Assembly (NCBI GenBank): GCA_008692225.1
Contig: VICG01000014.1
Coordinates: 558,001-622,000 of the forward strand
DNA from: Monilinia fructicola
Taxonomy: Eukaryota; Ascomycota; Leotiomycetes; Helotiales; Sclerotiniaceae
Length of the DNA stretch: 64,000 nt
Direction: 5' to 3'
A program made the position numbers and the translations under genes. How positions within the stretch are numbered: the first letter of the stretch is position 1; each line of letters begins with the position of its first letter. A model generated the notes under the pieces. That model made no database searches and was not told where the DNA came from. It saw only the letters and a program-made list of their open reading frames with translations. Positions 35,462 to 46,617 of this stretch are shown piece after piece.

Positions 35462-36674
35462 TCATGGAACATAATTTTCCGCGAGAGATTTCGCCTGCCT
35501 CTGAGGATAGCCAACGGGAACAACCACAGGAAATGCAACTCGACCGTCTACTTTGAACGGTCTTCTGCCTTTGCTCCTTGCATTATCCTTACCAGCCTTG
35601 ACCGCGACTGCTTGATGAGCCTCCCATTCTCTAGCGTTCATCTCATCATCAGTTTCCTCTCCTTCAGTAACGTGTGGTGCGAGCGAGGAGGGTAGGCAGG
35701 AGGAGCAAGACGTTTCATCGCAGGGCCGAACAGCGTACGCCCAGCTGTAACGAGTTGCGGCTCCTTGACTAGCTGGACCATCTGTGCCTCGGTGCCTATG
35801 ATGGAGCGAAAATTTCGGCAGATCACTCTAGCATGGCATCACCAAGGTTCACGATAGAGGTGTTGGGTTGGGTTCTCTGGAATTCCAGGACGGCTCAAAG
35901 GTCGGGTTGGAAGTGGAAGTATCTGGGATTATGTCCTGTCAAAGTAGACATGCATTGCTTGGGGAATGCATGCCTGAGTCGGGAGTGAGAATTTGTAGGC
36001 CGCTAGTTAGGTCGAAGAGGATGGTACGAGAGCCGATCTATACCTATATAACCAAGGAGAGAGGTGCGGCGGTCATTGAATGGCTAGTGGAGTCTTAGTT
36101 GGTGAGTGAGGAAGTGGTAATGTCCAAAAGTGATAAGTGCAATCGAAGGAGATGTGGAAGACAAAGAAACCTCTGGAGTTTTGTCTCTACGGCTTGAATG
36201 CCCGCAAAGTATCAACTGAAATGGACCCAAATATAGATTCACATACGAGGTGATGATATACGGAGTACTTGGTTAGCAATGGAGGCGATAGAAGGATCTA
36301 TAATTCCCTGCGGCTGATATCTCAGCATTATCAAAGATGTTCGATTGGGCTCAGTAATATTTGGAGTCTCGTTAGTGCTCGGAAGCTATAGTTAGGGATG
36401 CTGGCACCCAAAGAAAGAATAGGGAGGCTTGTAAAGACATTCACTTCCTCGGTCAAATCAAGCATGGTCTCCGCCCTTTTCATAAACTCTTCGCTAGCTG
36501 GACAGACGGAAAAATCAATAATGGAAAGGCCCATGACACGACTGGCTTCGAAGACAGCGCTGGGTTTATTTTCGTCGTCAGAGAGAAGCTTCGACAACGA
36601 GATGATAGGGAGCTTAGCGATAGGAATATCGGATGGAAAGGCAAGAAATTTGGAGACTTAAGGGGGATGTGCAT
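35462..36674 (-). pseudogene. Isopenicillin-N-synthase-like 2OG-Fe(II) oxygenase relic
   Basis: The minus strand carries scattered pieces of a fungal 2OG-Fe(II) oxygenase in family order. The DIOX_N part spans about 36635-36400 (Leu-Pro-Ile-Ile-Ser-Leu-Ser-Lys-Leu-Leu, then Ala-Glu-Thr-Met-Leu-Asp-Leu-Thr-Glu-Glu). Then come Ser-Gly-Leu-Gln-Ile-Leu-Thr-Pro-Asp near 36000, Ile-Val-Asn-Leu-Gly-Asp-Ala-Met near 35835, and Ala-Thr-Arg-Tyr-Ser-Trp-Ala-Tyr-Ala-Val-Arg-Pro near 35755, which holds the Arg-X-Ser 2-oxoglutarate motif. The pieces are in different frames, with breaks near 36640, between 36400 and 36060, near 35945 and near 35825. The His-X-Asp iron ligands expected just before the Gly-Leu-Gln-Ile-Leu strand are not visible (Ile-Gly-Ser-Arg-Thr instead). 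The original ATG is probably 36674. It lies next to an intact but unrelated-family TauD dioxygenase. Confidence 0.7.
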
Positions 36675-37658
36675 GGTGGGAAATTTCAATGATGTTTCTG
36701 AATGACAAGAATGGTCTAAGTAGAGATGCTGAGGAGCATGAAGAGATACTGATCTATTGCAGACGCTGTCCAGGCTAAAATCAGCAGTGCTTAACAACTC
36801 TAGAGATGATATATCACCGTTTCCGTCTCAATGCATACCTACGCCATTGGTGGTTTGTCCCAGACAGACTGAGGAGTGAGAGAGTCTAGTTACTGCGAAC
36901 TGTGAACTTCTAACAAGTGCTGCTTGCAAGGTTTCTGCATGGAACTACCACATGTGTCGCGAAGACAATTCAACATAGAAAGATAATCATTAAAACACAT
37001 ATATAGTCGCAGATCATTATTGTGCTCCTTAGCCTTGTGTATCTGTGCGGCGTTCATGTTATTAGGTACATGAGTAGGCCAAAACCCACGCAACATCACG
37101 CTATGATATGGTCTTGTACTCTAGGTATGTTGGCATAAGTTGGAGATCTTGATGGCTGTTCTACCAAATCACTCCGAACATACCTCCCCGCATCCGACTT
37201 GTAGGAATACTTCGAACTCACTATTCCTCTAGATTAGCAAGATTCCCGTGGGATTCATTCTTCTAGTCAAAATTTGATAGAATTGACTTGCCCCGGTGAC
37301 TGAGTGTGCACATTATGCGGAATACCGCCATATTTATAAGGGTTATTCTGTCTGCGCCTTAAGCATCGATGCGATTTAGCTTTGACCACACCAATAATAC
37401 TCAATGTGTAATGAGACTCACCTCAGAACGTGCGAAATATATCCATCTATACAAAGTTACAGACTCTCACACATCAAAGTTGGATGGAATATAAATGGAC
37501 CTTGTTGAGATGCATATTTGGTAATATATTTGCTCATGAAAACAATCTGGAAACCCCAAAAATAGACACATAGAATTAAAGACTGAGAAAAATCATTTCT
37601 GTAGAGCCCCCTGGCATCCAGTTGTACTTCTCGCTTTTCACGCCCACAATCGCAAATC
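36675..37658. other. Intergenic, 984 bp
   Basis: Upstream of the oxygenase relic and downstream of the TauD-like gene. No gene is supported. Confidence 0.4.
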
Positions 37659-39215
37659 TCAATCCGATCCTTCTGCTTGATGCTTCTCTAGCCAATCTCT
37701 TCTGCCGGTACTCTCGGGATCGAAATAAGGCTTCTCCCCCAGACTAACAGCTCTTTGCCCTGCTCTTTCACCTAACCCCTGATCTAAGTAATCAGAGGTA
37801 GCTACGTGGTACTGACGTGAAAATGTGTTAGCTTACAATTAAAGATTTTTTTGCACCCCAATACTTCATATATCCTTTCGGAAGGTATACAAGCGAGATG
37901 GATGTCTGAAAGTATACTTCGAATATAAAGGGAGAAAGAAATGAGATAAGGGGTCAAAAAGATATTTTAAGCTTACATTCGACCTGTTGTCCCAAATCGC
38001 CAAATCATTAACATTCTGCCAACGATGTCTTACTTGAAGATCATGATTATCAACAACAAGTCTCAAGAACCATGCCAACAAAGCATCGCTTTCGATCTTC
38101 GTGAGATCGTTTATGTGAGAAACATGGTGACCTATGGCAAAAATTGATTTCCACTTGAGTGCTTAATGTTAGCTATTAATCACCAAATATTGAAGAAATA
38201 ATACATACGCCAGTAACAGGATTTGTTCTAACAACCGGATGAACTGCTTCCAACTTCTCCCCTACATTTTCTGGCGCACCTCGCTCCCCGGAATATATCT
38301 TGAATCCATTCTCATCGGCCGATTTATTGAAATTAGGCTGCGCATAGGTAGCTGTTAATGTCTCCAAGAATTTCTGCACAGGTTTTGAGATGCGATCATA
38401 CACTTCATATCCGGAAGCCCAGAGCGTGTCACCTCCAGTTTTGGGAAGTTCAGTTAGACGAAGTAAGGCATAATCGGATGGGATCGGTTCAAAAGTGATG
38501 TCAGAGTGCCAGCCTGCCTTGGCGCTTTGGCGGTTCTCGACTTCGAAGCGTCGACCGTATATCTTTTTGGCCTGGACTGACGATATCACACTGATCTCAT
38601 TGTCGTTTCCACCAAGTTCACGACCAGCGTTGATGACTGGGTGAATGTGCTAAGGCAGTGGTAAGTGGCTATTCAATTATGTGTAAATCGTTGCATGAAA
38701 AGATACACCTACAAGTTTTGACGTCGCAGGCTTGCCGGAAAGCTCGCCGAGACGTTGTACCAACTCCTTTTGAAGATCATTGTTTATATCATCTTGTTTT
38801 CTGAAGAACACGACACCTCGTTGGGATACTGAATGGCGTGTAAGCAGATGGTTCTGATAGCTATAATATACTGATCGTGTATCTTACTTGTAATCGCTAG
38901 ATCTCGAAGTAATTCATCCGAGTTGGGAGCTTTCAGCCAATCCGCAAGATTGACCCCAACATATTCACGACCGATGATCGGTGTGACGTCGAAACTTTCG
39001 AATTTATCAAGAGCACCACTAAGCTTTAATGGTTCTCGGTGTTGTCCTTGAGCTACAGGGGTGGTAGCTTGTACAGGCGTTGCGGATTGTTTGATATCCA
39101 ATGCTTCATGAGCTTTCCCTTCAACTTTATCAGGGTTTTCCGATGCACTAGGTGCGAGCTTCTCGCGAATCTGCTCTGCAGTTTGGAAAATGGGTTCTGT
39201 CACTGATGGAGCCAT
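37659..39215 (-). CDS. TauD/TfdA-type alpha-ketoglutarate dioxygenase
   Basis: Five exons, 39215-38888, 38828-38713, 38649-38209, 38153-37977 and 37811-37659, give 404 residues; all four introns are GT-AG and keep the frame. The iron triad is visible: His196 and Asp198 in Trp-His-Ser-Asp, and His356 in Tyr-His-Val-Ala-Thr-Ser-Asp-Tyr, preceded by Ile-Trp-Asp-Asn-Arg. Earlier motifs are Gln-Arg-Gly-Val-Val-Phe-Phe-Arg (about residues 111-118) and Gly-Gly-Asp-Thr-Leu-Trp-Ala-Ser. Fungal proteins of this type hydroxylate sulfonates such as taurine to release sulfite, or oxidise aryloxy or similar acids, so sulfur scavenging is the likely role. The first 75 residues are low-complexity and have no clear targeting signal. 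Confidence 0.9.
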
Positions 39216-39405
39216 TTTTGATGAAAAGTGAGTGTGAACGCACAGAGAGAAGTTTGAGATAGACTGAGTCGGAAGCGAAAGATTTGGTAGTAATTACCTC
39301 GAACAATAATTGTAAAGGGAAAGCGAAGACTAAAATACGAGAGCTCATGATTCCGATATAGCAATTCATCATAGCTATGTGATGGCGACAATACTTCAAA
39401 TACTG

Positions 39406-39587
39406 ACACCATAACGGCGAGCCCAATTTGGAAGTCGAGTTACCGTTATCTACAACTTTTACAGGATGATCAGATTCGGGAATCTCTGGTGTTGACTTGG
39501 AAAATCAATATGTTTAACACCATAACGGCAAGCCCAATCTAAAAGTCGAGTTATCGTTTTCTATAAACTCCAGGATCATCGTATTCC
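39406..39587 (+). repeat. Two diverged copies of a 70-bp direct repeat
   Basis: Copy 1 (39406-39478) and copy 2 (39517-39587) share acaccataacggc, then agcccaat, aagtcgagtta and aggat-atc blocks, 111 bp apart. Most differences are C/T or G/A. A shorter third match (cataacggcc) lies at 40251. Confidence 0.75.
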
Positions 39588-39590
39588 TAT

Positions 39591-40214
39591 ATCCTTAGTG
39601 GTAATATGCGTGTTCAATATATAAAGTACACACAATGTATATATTATATAAACATTTTTACATTGTGTACTCCCTTGTCCCATGTAAACTCCATGTAAAA
39701 TTTTACATAATATAAAAATCCTTACATCATATATAAGTCATATAGAAATTTTGAAAAATAAATTAAATATTTTATAAAAAAATAAAAAAAATAATAGATC
39801 TATAATTATTTAATTATATTAGATAATTATTATATAAACATTTTTTTAACCAAAATCATATATACTATCATTATATTATAAGAAATATAATATTTGTTTA
39901 TATTCGTCGAATTATTTCAAAATATATTTAAACTTTGATTAAATTTTCTTCGAAATTTTTTATTTATTTATTATGTAGAAATTTTATATAATATAGAAAT
40001 TATACACCATATAGAATTTTATACCATATAAAAAAATTTATATTATATAAAAAAAAATTATAATGTATACAGCATGTATACTTTGTATATATATTATATA
40101 CAAATATACATTATATATACAAATTACATTATATAAATACCATATACAAATCATATACTATAATGTACATTATGTACACATCATATTACGGTTTCATATA
40201 GCTCCACTAAGGAT
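39591..40214. mobile_element. Candidate decayed AT-rich element with short inverted ends
   Basis: ATCCTTAGTGG at 39591-39601 is matched by its exact reverse complement at 40204-40214. A second inverted pair, GTAATATG at 39601-39608 and CATATTAC at 40182-40189, lies just inside. The interior is almost pure A/T with many TA steps and no coding frame. This is compatible with a non-autonomous inverted-repeat element, or an element eroded by repeat-induced point mutation. No target-site duplication is evident, so it may instead be only an AT-rich isochore fragment. Confidence 0.4.
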
Positions 40215-40440
40215 TCGTCTATAACACTAATCCAGACGAATATCCAATCACATAACGGCCATTCTCAGAGAAACATTGAAAACAATGTTCTGTCATGTAG
40301 TTGTGTATCACTTGATTGGAAGATATGGCGGTAAAATAGAGGGCGATTTTGTCAACATAGCAAATGCAGCCATTATCTGGAGGTTACATATACAATGGTG
40401 ACAATATCCTGGACACTTGCGTGCGATTGAAGTGCACGTG

Positions 40441-40480
40441 AGTGATTGAGTGAGCGAGTGAGTGAGTGAGTGAGTGAGTG
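40441..40480 (+). repeat. (GAGT)n tetranucleotide tract
   Basis: About nine near-perfect copies of gagt in a row, with one gagc unit. Confidence 0.9.
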
Positions 40481-41268
40481 GGGTACTTCAGATCAATCAT
40501 AATGGGGGCAGGGTTGTGAGTCACGCCGGCGGCAGGTTCCAAAGGTGTTCATGTTCGGTATACTTGCCATTTCTCTCAACTTATCGGAAAGATGGAACCA
40601 TTGCGATGCAACGACCGTCAATTTGCAAATGGAGAGTTTTCGGAAGATAGATAGAACCAACTAGTTCTACCACATGTCACGTGATACATGTGCCTTTCTC
40701 CATACCACTGGACCATCAACGTCGACTTCGACTCTACATCCTCGTGCATATATGTCTGGGTTGTTTGAGATCTATGGAGCATATCCCCTAGTCCTCTGAT
40801 GTAGGTGGTGGCTACGAACTTGCTCCCAAATGATTTATTATCTCCCGATCAACGTATGTATGTGGGGGTTTCAAATTAACGCAAATTAAAGGTGCTACCG
40901 GGTCAATGCAGCCGACTTTACTTCAGAACATGAATCTCGAGCGAGATCTTCTAGAAACTATTACCATTATCAAATCAGTGATATCTTGGCAAACGTTCTA
41001 CCTTCATGTCTCCTCTCTCACCTCTCCGGGGGCCAGCCAGTGGTATAGCTTTGAGATACACCCCACGCTACTGCCGACATGCAACATTTCATGCATTCGA
41101 TATCTACCTACAAGCTTATGATGTTGATAGATCCAAGCGCGATTTTAAACCTCAAAGTAATTAGATACTACCCTGTTTGATGGATTGATTACCTTCAGAA
41201 ACGCAGAAGCATCATTGTTCTCAGCAAAACAATGATAGACACCCTAGGTGTGGCTTAGGTTGCCTTTC

Positions 41269-41299
41269 GAAACCATATGATGATTTATCATATGGTTTC
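41269..41299. repeat. Perfect 13-bp inverted repeat, 5-nt loop
   Basis: GAAACCATATGAT at 41269-41281 pairs exactly with ATCATATGGTTTC at 41287-41299. It lies between the AT-rich block and the transporter relic. Confidence 0.85.
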
Positions 41300-41539
41300 C
41301 TTCCATACTATCATCATACCAAGCGCTGGTGATTAGTTTCATTGTTAGAAGTACTTTCGTTCTTACAGATAATGTACCACACTATTTGTCCGAAACAAAC
41401 AATCATCTGGCCAGAAATACCAACTCTCGAGGGCGTAATACCGATTTCATTTCAAGTTATCATGCTCCGCATGCCCATATCGTCATCTGTAAATACTGGT
41501 GGGTTTCACATTCTAAGATGCAAAAGAAGCCCCGGTAAT

Positions 41540-42230
41540 ATTCTCTCTATCTTCATGAAAACGAAGCCAATCACGATCAGAGCTGTAGCAACAAGCACGT
41601 TAGTATATGCATCCTTGATGCTATCCTCAAGCAAATTGAGTACCAAAGCTATTTGAGGTTGTTCAAGATTTTTAAACACGGCCCGTCCAGCCCAGAAATT
41701 ACTTGCTTAACTTTTGTACTATCAGCAACTAGCCAATCTGTCGAATCCTTTTTGTTGCCTTGTCAAAGGAGATCACTGAAGATAGAAGCAGTGAGATAGT
41801 TGCTCCTGCAATTTGGGCGCAACCAAGGAGCCCTGTCGATGCAGAAATCTGATGGGGCTTCAACTTGGCTTCAGCGACAGGAAATGAGGCTTGAGTGACA
41901 GATAACCCCCCTGAAGCCAATGTTACACAACAACCGGATATCTTGTCAGTGCTAAAATACAGATCTATGGTGTAAGTCAACGCTGATACGGCCGTGGGAA
42001 GTATACCTTTGGCTAGATACCACGGCATGTAGTATCCGACTTTACTTATAATGCAACCCCGTTGAAGATAGAAACGAGTTTGAAGACAAATTGAATGAAT
42101 CGCACGGCTGCTACCCAGGCAGAATCTTTCTTGGAAAATCGGAAACAAACAGGGACAAAGTAGATTGAAGGGAAGCATGAAGGGAAGCATGAACTAATTG
42201 AAGTTGCTGCGAGGATCAATAGTATGATTT
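41540..42230 (-). pseudogene. DHA2-type MFS transporter, decayed C-terminal part
   Basis: Minus-strand frames encode the second half of a fungal DHA2-type multidrug transporter. The clearest run is Val-Gly-Tyr-Tyr-Met-Pro-Trp-Tyr-Leu near 42030 through Gln-Ala-Ser-Phe-Pro-Val-Ala near 41885, Lys-Pro-His-Gln-Ile near 41860, and Cys-Ala-Gln-Ile-Ala-Gly-Ala-Thr-Ile near 41810. The last helix (Ala-Thr-Ala-Leu-Ile-Val-Ile-Gly) lies near 41590 in another frame. Upstream, the Ala-Ala-Val-Arg-Phe segment near 42105 is in yet another frame and is preceded by a small tandem duplication (ttcatgcttccc twice, near 42170-42195). The first eight or so helices are absent. Truncation plus several frame changes mark it as a relic. 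Confidence 0.75.
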
Positions 42231-43330
42231 GAACTAGTTGTTAAATGGAGTTAGACTCAACCTTAAGTTCCACTCCTACTGAGAATTGAAATGAGGCTGT
42301 TTTTGTAACAAGGAGAGGAGTATTCTTCAGGAGTACTTTACATTACACAAGCCCCTGAGGGTCAATTAGCCTTTTGAAACTGCAAGTTTGTGGCCGAAAT
42401 AACGCAGTGTTGGTCTGGAACCTGTCCAACTGTATATGAATTTGTGGAACATCTCCATTTGGTATGTTGCATCTCCGTTCTTATCTTCCTCGAAGCGTTG
42501 TTTGAAGTCAGATTTATCATTTCTTTTTTTGCGGTTGCCGCCGTGGTATGATCTTCAGTCGCGCACTCGTTAATAGCATAGCAGTCTTGTAGCCGATGGG
42601 TTTGATGCAGAATGGAAGCTCATCGAAAACATTCTGTAAAGCAATGAAAATCACCACCATTGTAAGGTTTTGTAGAGCCTGGATAACGCTTTTCGCAACG
42701 GTTGACTTCTTCTTTGTTTTGAATTTGAGCATATTCCTTCCTTAGTGCTATCCAAAAAGAATTGCAGCTTTGGCTCTGGCAATGATAATTATATTGATTT
42801 TCGGTTTTCAAGAGAGAAGCTCTACACTCTCTGACTTAAACCCAACATCTTCAAGTTACTGCCGGCATATTTAATCTCTAGCCATTCTCAGCATATTCTC
42901 TCTTTTTTCTTTGGAGATGAAACAATGAGTACGGAAGTGCTCGCGACATCGGTAAGCTTCGAAAACTGTATACACACCGACATTAGACATGAATGATGAT
43001 CGGATTCTCAGAGTGGTGTCTGACATTATCATAGGCTGATATCATCACCAGCAATTGCATGCTGACCGCATAAATAACAGTTGCACAAACATACGAAATA
43101 GGTGAACAATTTTGCAATCTCCAATAGAATCTTCTCATAACATGTAGGGAATAGGTAGGGGTAGCAAGAGCTGACAGCTCCTGCATCAACATCGGCATCA
43201 GCATCAGCAATATGAAAACCCATGATTAGAAGTAGCAGCAGTAGTAGCATGGACGTCACCTTTCGACCCAAAGTAAGAAAATTTTGCAAATTTTGTCGCG
43301 CAGATTTATTCTCCCTACAAGTCAACCAAA
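42231..43330. other. Intergenic, 1.1 kb
   Basis: Between the transporter relic and the SRPBCC gene. Short unrecognised frames only. Confidence 0.4.
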
Positions 43331-43947
43331 ATGATCACAACGCAGATTGAAATCAATGCTTCCCCAGAAGTTGTGCGACGAGTGGTCAGTAGCTTCTAAC
43401 AATATTTTCACAAATCAGAATACTTATTAACTTTCAACACCAGCTCCTCGACTTTCCCGCCATCAATGAATGGCACAGCGGATTGATCAAGAGCATCACA
43501 CCCCACGACCTCAATGATCCCCTCGGCATTGGCAAGAAACTCCATTGCATCATGGAAGGATTTGAATTCGATTCCGTTGTCACGGTACGTGCGTCCCTTG
43601 CAAACTCCACCCCATAGAAACCACCACCCTCCCATCACCATCACCATCACCATCACCATCACCATCACCATCATCAATCCCCACTGACCTCCCTTTTCAT
43701 GAAGGAAAACACTCCCGATAAATTTGCCTGGCAAGGACCACCTATCATGACCGTATCAGGTCTACACACCTTCTTAATCGAACCCAGCAAGACACATGCC
43801 GGAGCAACAACGTTTACCCAAATGGAAGAGTATTCGGGGAGCATCGCGTTTTTGATGCAGGATTGGCTCTTGGGGAGGGGCATCAAGGCGCAGTTTGAGA
43901 AGTATAATGGGGATTTGAAGAAGAAGTGTGAAGAAGTTCGCGATTGA
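43331..43947 (+). CDS. SRPBCC (START/polyketide-cyclase-like) small protein
   Basis: Exons 43331-43384, 43444-43584 and 43705-43947 give 145 residues. The first strand (Thr-Gln-Ile-Glu-Ile-Asn-Ala-Ser-Pro-Glu-Val-Val) and Leu-Leu-Asp-Phe-Pro-Ala-Ile-Asn-Glu-Trp are the usual opening of the SRPBCC fold. The C-terminal helix (Ile-Lys-Ala-Gln-Phe-Glu-Lys-Tyr-Asn-Gly-Asp-Leu-Lys) closes it. Length fits a single helix-grip domain that binds a hydrophobic ligand in a cavity; the ligand is unknown. The second intron (120 nt) carries a CATCAC hexamer array, so intron length probably varies between strains. The junction at 43704/43705 is the least certain, because other AG sites lie nearby. Confidence 0.75.
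43633..43674 (+). repeat. (CATCAC)n hexanucleotide array inside an intron
   Basis: About seven copies of catcac in a row, within intron 2 of the SRPBCC gene. Confidence 0.9.
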
Positions 43948-44882
43948 ACGAGGTGGCGATGAAGTTGAGTCCGTGACCATCTGGTTCGGGGCTGATGATG
44001 GGTACTCAGGAGGTTTTTGCCATGTAATTCATGGTCCCCTCCTATGATGCAAGCAAAGTGACGATGAGACCTCTAACATCGTTTGACAGTCAAGGTCTTG
44101 ATATCCGTAGCGATAACAATGTCAGAATCTCAAGAAGCGTTATCCCAGAATTCATGCACGAAAGTTTCAGATGATACCTAGGTAGTTCTTTACAGCGGAT
44201 CTTCGCTTCCACAAGTTTTGTTGCACGTCTGAATAGCCTAAAATATAGGCTATTGTTGTAGAATACAGGATTGAAAGATGGCAAGTTAAGCCTGGAAGTA
44301 AATCTGTAGACAAGCGCCAAAAATGAGATGGAGCTTGCTAGTAATTGGCTGTAGTCGAAATGAGATCCCGATTTTCGTCTTTGCTAAACCCTAGAAGGAT
44401 CATCATGCACAATATAAAGATGACTTGACCGTATGCGATCGTAGTTACTGTGGCTAATTTGCTCTCAAGGATTAGGTAGTCAAGAATGATCCAAGTGCAG
44501 CGAAGTACAAGGTTGGATCGAGATTGTCCAAAGCATTGAAGAAGAAGAAGAAGAAGGGCAATGAATAGATGTGATATTCTCATAAAAGTTTCGAAGAGTA
44601 ACTTAATTGAATTGAAATATCCATCGCTATGTTGAATATAAGCCATGAAATCCACGAGGTTTCCTACCAGGAAAAACTAAAGAAAATCGCTTCCCAACCA
44701 CGCTATCCGTTGTACCCAGGATTGCCTGATAAACCCATGCCGTTTTTAAGGTGAAGCGTACGAGCCAAAAGCTCAGACAGGTATAGTATATGCATTTCAA
44801 TATGCAATCAAAATCAAATCAAAGAACCTCCCAAACCAGCCGACGCACCCTCGGGTAGCCATCAGCGAAGCAAACAATCAAT
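43948..44882. other. Intergenic, 935 bp
   Basis: Convergent spacer. A hydrophobic minus-strand frame at 44338-44655 has no recognisable family and is not called. A TACCTAGGT motif lies at 44175-44183 and a GAA tract at about 44537-44557. Confidence 0.4.
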
Positions 44883-46617
44883 CTAAGAAGGGTTGACACC
44901 TCTCTCCTTGCAATACTTTTCAACCTCCTTCTCCAACTGGTCCTTCTGTCTGATGACGGCCTCCATAACATCCTTGACATGTTCCTTTTGATCACCCATG
45001 CCTTCACCCTCATTGCCAACCTCGGTCCAGATTCTGGTCATCTCTCCGAGGACGGCACCAAGCTGGTTGGGCAACCATGTCACGATTGGGGAGCCGCCGG
45101 TGGCAACTGGGTGGGAGGTCTTCTTCAAGATGTACTCGCGGGTGAAGCACCAATGGCGCCATCTGAAATCACGGACTTGGTCCATGCAGAGCAGATAGAG
45201 GGCGGTGGATGTAGGGGAGGAGAGGGCGAAGGACTTCAGATCGACAGCTGCAGAGGCATTTTGTATGTGCTCGAGAAATTGTCTGTGGTTTCCTGGGCGG
45301 TAGGCGCGGAAGTCCTTGAGGATGGAGGTAAGAGGGGTAGTGGGCATGGGGATTTGGAGAAGGTTGTCCATGAGTGGGATCTGAAGGCCAGTTAGTATGT
45401 TGACCCAATGTGTTGTGAGAATTGTATTGGGAAATATGTGAGAGAAGACATACCATAGAATCATTAGCTCCAGACTCGCCACGGAAACTCAATGGCTCCT
45501 CAGAGACACCCTCGTAGACAACACCATGTGGGAACATAGATTGACTGGTAATGCCAAAGATGAAGGTTCTGAAAGAGGTATAATCACCAGGCTTCGATTT
45601 CTGCCACATGCCTTTTGAAAACATCAATTTCAGTCTTTCAACGGCAGACAAACAAATTCAAAGGCAGAAGAAATAAAGAAAAGAAGGATAAGAGAGCAGA
45701 GAGAAGGGATAAGAAACATACCATCCATAACAGAATTGACTTTTATCATAGCCCCCAATACCTTCTTCATGCCTCCTTCGAACATTTCCCGATCATGCTT
45801 CTCAACTGCTTCCAAAGAGCTAACGACACCATCGACCAATGGCCCAGAGTTGGAAACCATGTCAACATGGACGAGAACGAATCCTGCCTCACTGGAAGTG
45901 TGGTCAAGACCATGTTCAAAGGCACGGATGAGACGGATGTTATCATATTCAAGGCCTTTGGCTGGGTCGACAAGACGATAGTTGTAGAGAGCGTATGAAC
46001 CGGCATACTCCATGAATGGTTTGAACCCAGCACTATAGAGGATAAATTTAGTACTTAACTATAGGAGGATGATAGACGAAAGATGAATGCTCGAAAGTGA
46101 ATGAATGTATCAGGCGTCATTGAACATGAGAAGCGAAATAAAGGTCAAGAAGGTATACATACAGTTCAGCACATCTGCTAATAGGCAAACTGATAACCCT
46201 AGGCAACGTCTGTCTACCCAATCCATACTCTTCACCCTTGAGGAATCTCTCGTGGCATGGCTCCAAGAGGTAAGCACTAGCCAAGAAGCTGTAATCGCGA
46301 TAGAGAGCATTCATAAGTGGTAAGTTATCTTTATACTTGTTGATGGCATCAGTGAGATCGGGAAGCTCATTGAGAACTGTCTCTCCAAGGGTGAAGGTCG
46401 CTAGGAGACCTGGCTTGCCATTGAGAGTCTTAATTGGCATGCGTTGGAGGATAGACTCCAAAACGTCAAACTCAGATGGGAGAGTGATGATGGGCTCAGC
46501 ACGTGGAAGAAAACCTCTAGTAGTTGATACCATAAAGGCTGGCAGAGAGTTATCCTCTGGCTTGGTATCCCTGAGGACCTCGAAATGTGGCAGAGGGGTG
46601 GGAGTAATTGAACCCAT
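44883..46617 (-). CDS. Indoleamine 2,3-dioxygenase family protein
   Basis: Four exons, 46617-46163, 46032-45722, 45611-45454 and 45380-44883, give 473 residues. The family signature Arg-Trp-Arg-His-Trp-Cys-Phe-Thr-Arg-Glu-Tyr-Ile holds the probable proximal haem histidine, His384. It is followed by Ala-Thr-Gly-Gly-Ser-Pro-Ile-Val-Thr-Trp-Leu-Pro-Asn-Gln. Earlier motifs are Phe-Arg-Gly-Glu-Ser-Gly-Ala-Asn-Asp-Ser near the exon 3 end and Lys-Asp-Phe-Arg-Ala-Tyr-Arg-Pro. The enzyme opens the indole ring of tryptophan to N-formylkynurenine, the first step to NAD or kynurenine catabolism. Filamentous fungi often carry several paralogues. I cannot say whether this is the Bna2-type biosynthetic one or a degradative one. 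The C-terminus is a charged helix. Confidence 0.92.

Larger units (their letters stand above)
39216..41539. other. Gene-poor block, 2.3 kb, with AT-rich core
   Basis: No gene is supported. It holds the diverged direct repeat at 39406-39587, the AT-rich inverted-repeat-bounded segment at 39591-40214, a GAGT tract at 40441-40480 and a 13-bp hairpin at 41269-41299, all listed separately. Confidence 0.6.

Noticed and set aside
39600..40200. Mitochondrial DNA insertion as the source of the AT-rich block
   Set aside because: No mitochondrial gene, tRNA or coding frame is visible in it.
44338..44655. Hydrophobic 105-codon minus-strand frame
   Set aside because: No recognisable family and begins from arbitrary spacer; kept only as a note in the spacer entry.
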